Origin: Artemisia argyi
Taxonomy: Eukaryota > Streptophyta > Magnoliopsida > Asterales > Asteraceae
Direction of reading: 5' to 3'
NCBI GenBank assembly: GCA_030686995.1
Contig: CM060687.1
Span: 168,254,090 to 168,318,089, forward strand
DNA length: 64,000 nucleotides
Each line of letters begins with the position of its first letter. Position 1 is the stretch's first letter. Below, one piece after another: positions 63,253 through 64,000 of the stretch. The notes under the pieces were generated by a model, which saw only the letters and a list, made by a program, of their open reading frames with translations, did no database searches and was not told the origin of the DNA. Made by a program: the position numbers and the translations under genes.

Positions 63253-64000
63253 CGGTTTAATATTACCATGAATACTTTTTATCACCCTAACCCATAAACT
63301 CCCCCCTTCCTTCCTAAACCTCCACCACCATTTACCTAACAATGCCAAATGTTTTGTCCGTAAAGACCCAACATTAAGCCCTCCCTCCCCAAGCGAAGAC
63401 AAAACCGAACCCCATTTGACCCACGAAAGTTTTTTTTACCCTCGCCCGACCCTCCCCGAAAGAATTTTTTCCTAATTCTCTCGAGATTTTTTATGACACT
63501 CAAAGGCACGCGAAACATCGAAAAATAATACAAAGGCAAGCTACCAAGAACCGTTTTAACCAATGTTAGACGACCCCCGAACGACATCGTTTTAGCTTTC
63601 CAATCCCCCAATCTCTTTTTGAACTTTTCCACCACGGGATTCCAAGCGTTTACCCTCCTCATGTTCTCCCCTATTGGTAACCCCAAATATGTAAACGGAA
63701 ATTCCCCTATATCACACCCCATCCACCTCTCCATATCCATCATTTCCACATCATTAACTCCTATGCCATATAATTTACTCTTGTTATAATTAACCCTTAG
63801 CCCGGATACTTCCTCAAAGCATTTAAGAATACACATAAGAGCTTTGGCATTCTCTTTATTCCATTCACCGAAGAAAATGGTATCATCCACGTATTGAAGA
63901 TGAGAGACCACGACGTTATCCTCTCCAACGACCGCTCCTCTAAAAATGCCTTTTTCCACCGCTTCATTAACTATTGCATTTAACCCTTCCGCCTCCAGAA

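Larger units (their letters stand above)
58853..64000 (-). mobile_element. LINE (non-LTR retrotransposon), 3' portion, with two nested insertions
   Basis: Reverse transcriptase with the YVDD catalytic motif (HLQYVDDTIFFGEW, near 63890), continuing FTYLGLPIG and WKAKTMSFGGRLTLVK, enters from the right edge of the window. It resumes at about 61000 (VWSDIVKIG, IRFWVDRWVDNRRLCDRFPR) and carries the RT zinc-binding domain (60301-60555, LCPCCNNIVETCTH). It ends at a stop at 59405-59407 after the hAT insertion. The 3' end is a short A tail near 58853. Lesions: a frameshift in a T8 run (63430-63437), a C14 expansion (60275-60288), and the two insertions. This copy is dead. The 5' part, ORF1 and endonuclease lie beyond the window. 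Confidence 0.85.

Overview
The window looks like a eudicot nuclear genome, most likely Asteraceae. Its genes have many introns with GT-AG sites, it is AT-rich with long A/T, (AT)n and (AAT)n tracts, and it is dense in transposons. The combination of Ulp1-carrying MULE proteins, PB1-like proteins and the LINE family seen here is abundant in Asteraceae. The family assignment is inference. I see no rRNA, tRNA or CRISPR.

Layout. (1) 1-5.2 kb: debris of an older MULE-type unit: a Ulp1/C48 protease fragment, a tandemly duplicated ~540-bp block holding two 186-bp palindromes, a DUF1985 fragment, and a PB1-like gene split by one stop codon. (2) 5.5-23.6 kb: a large composite Mutator-like (MULE) territory. 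It has repeated end-like sequences rich in the hexamer AGCGAC (GTCGCT at the right end), a frameshifted small ORF, a complete 17-exon MCM8 gene (minus), an intact acidic ORF (plus), a MuDR-type transposase (minus, broken), a divergent promoter with a 65-bp tandem repeat, an intact GRF-zinc-finger/membrane protein (plus), and a 14-exon DUF1985-Ulp1 protease gene (minus, broken by a 7-bp deletion). (3) 23.6-35 kb: accessory DNA with two hAT-type non-autonomous elements showing perfect 8-bp target duplications, a Helitron-type protein fragment, a long (TA)n tract, a SINE-like unit and a copia LTR/primer-site remnant. (4) 35.5-57.2 kb: three complete host genes, all minus strand: a PIRL leucine-rich repeat protein, a MINDY-type deubiquitinase with a possible prenylation motif, and a CDC20/FZR (CCS52-type) APC/C activator. 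Their introns and spacers hold a Helitron, a Stowaway-like MITE, a SINE, a Mutator-type MITE and a 999-bp solo LTR with target duplication. (5) 58.8-64 kb: a minus-strand LINE interrupted by a truncated copia element and by a hAT-type element whose removal restores the LINE reading frame.

The most notable feature is that MCM8 is bracketed by direct repeats of MULE-like sequence lying within about 130 bp of its start and stop codons, yet its exon phases and ORF are intact. Either a MULE captured a whole host gene with introns, or MULE sequence has closed in on a functional locus. MCM8 (meiotic repair helicase), FZR (cell-cycle ubiquitin ligase activator), MINDY (deubiquitinase) and PIRL are otherwise unrelated neighbours. 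Plant genes are not in operons, so adjacency implies no joint pathway.
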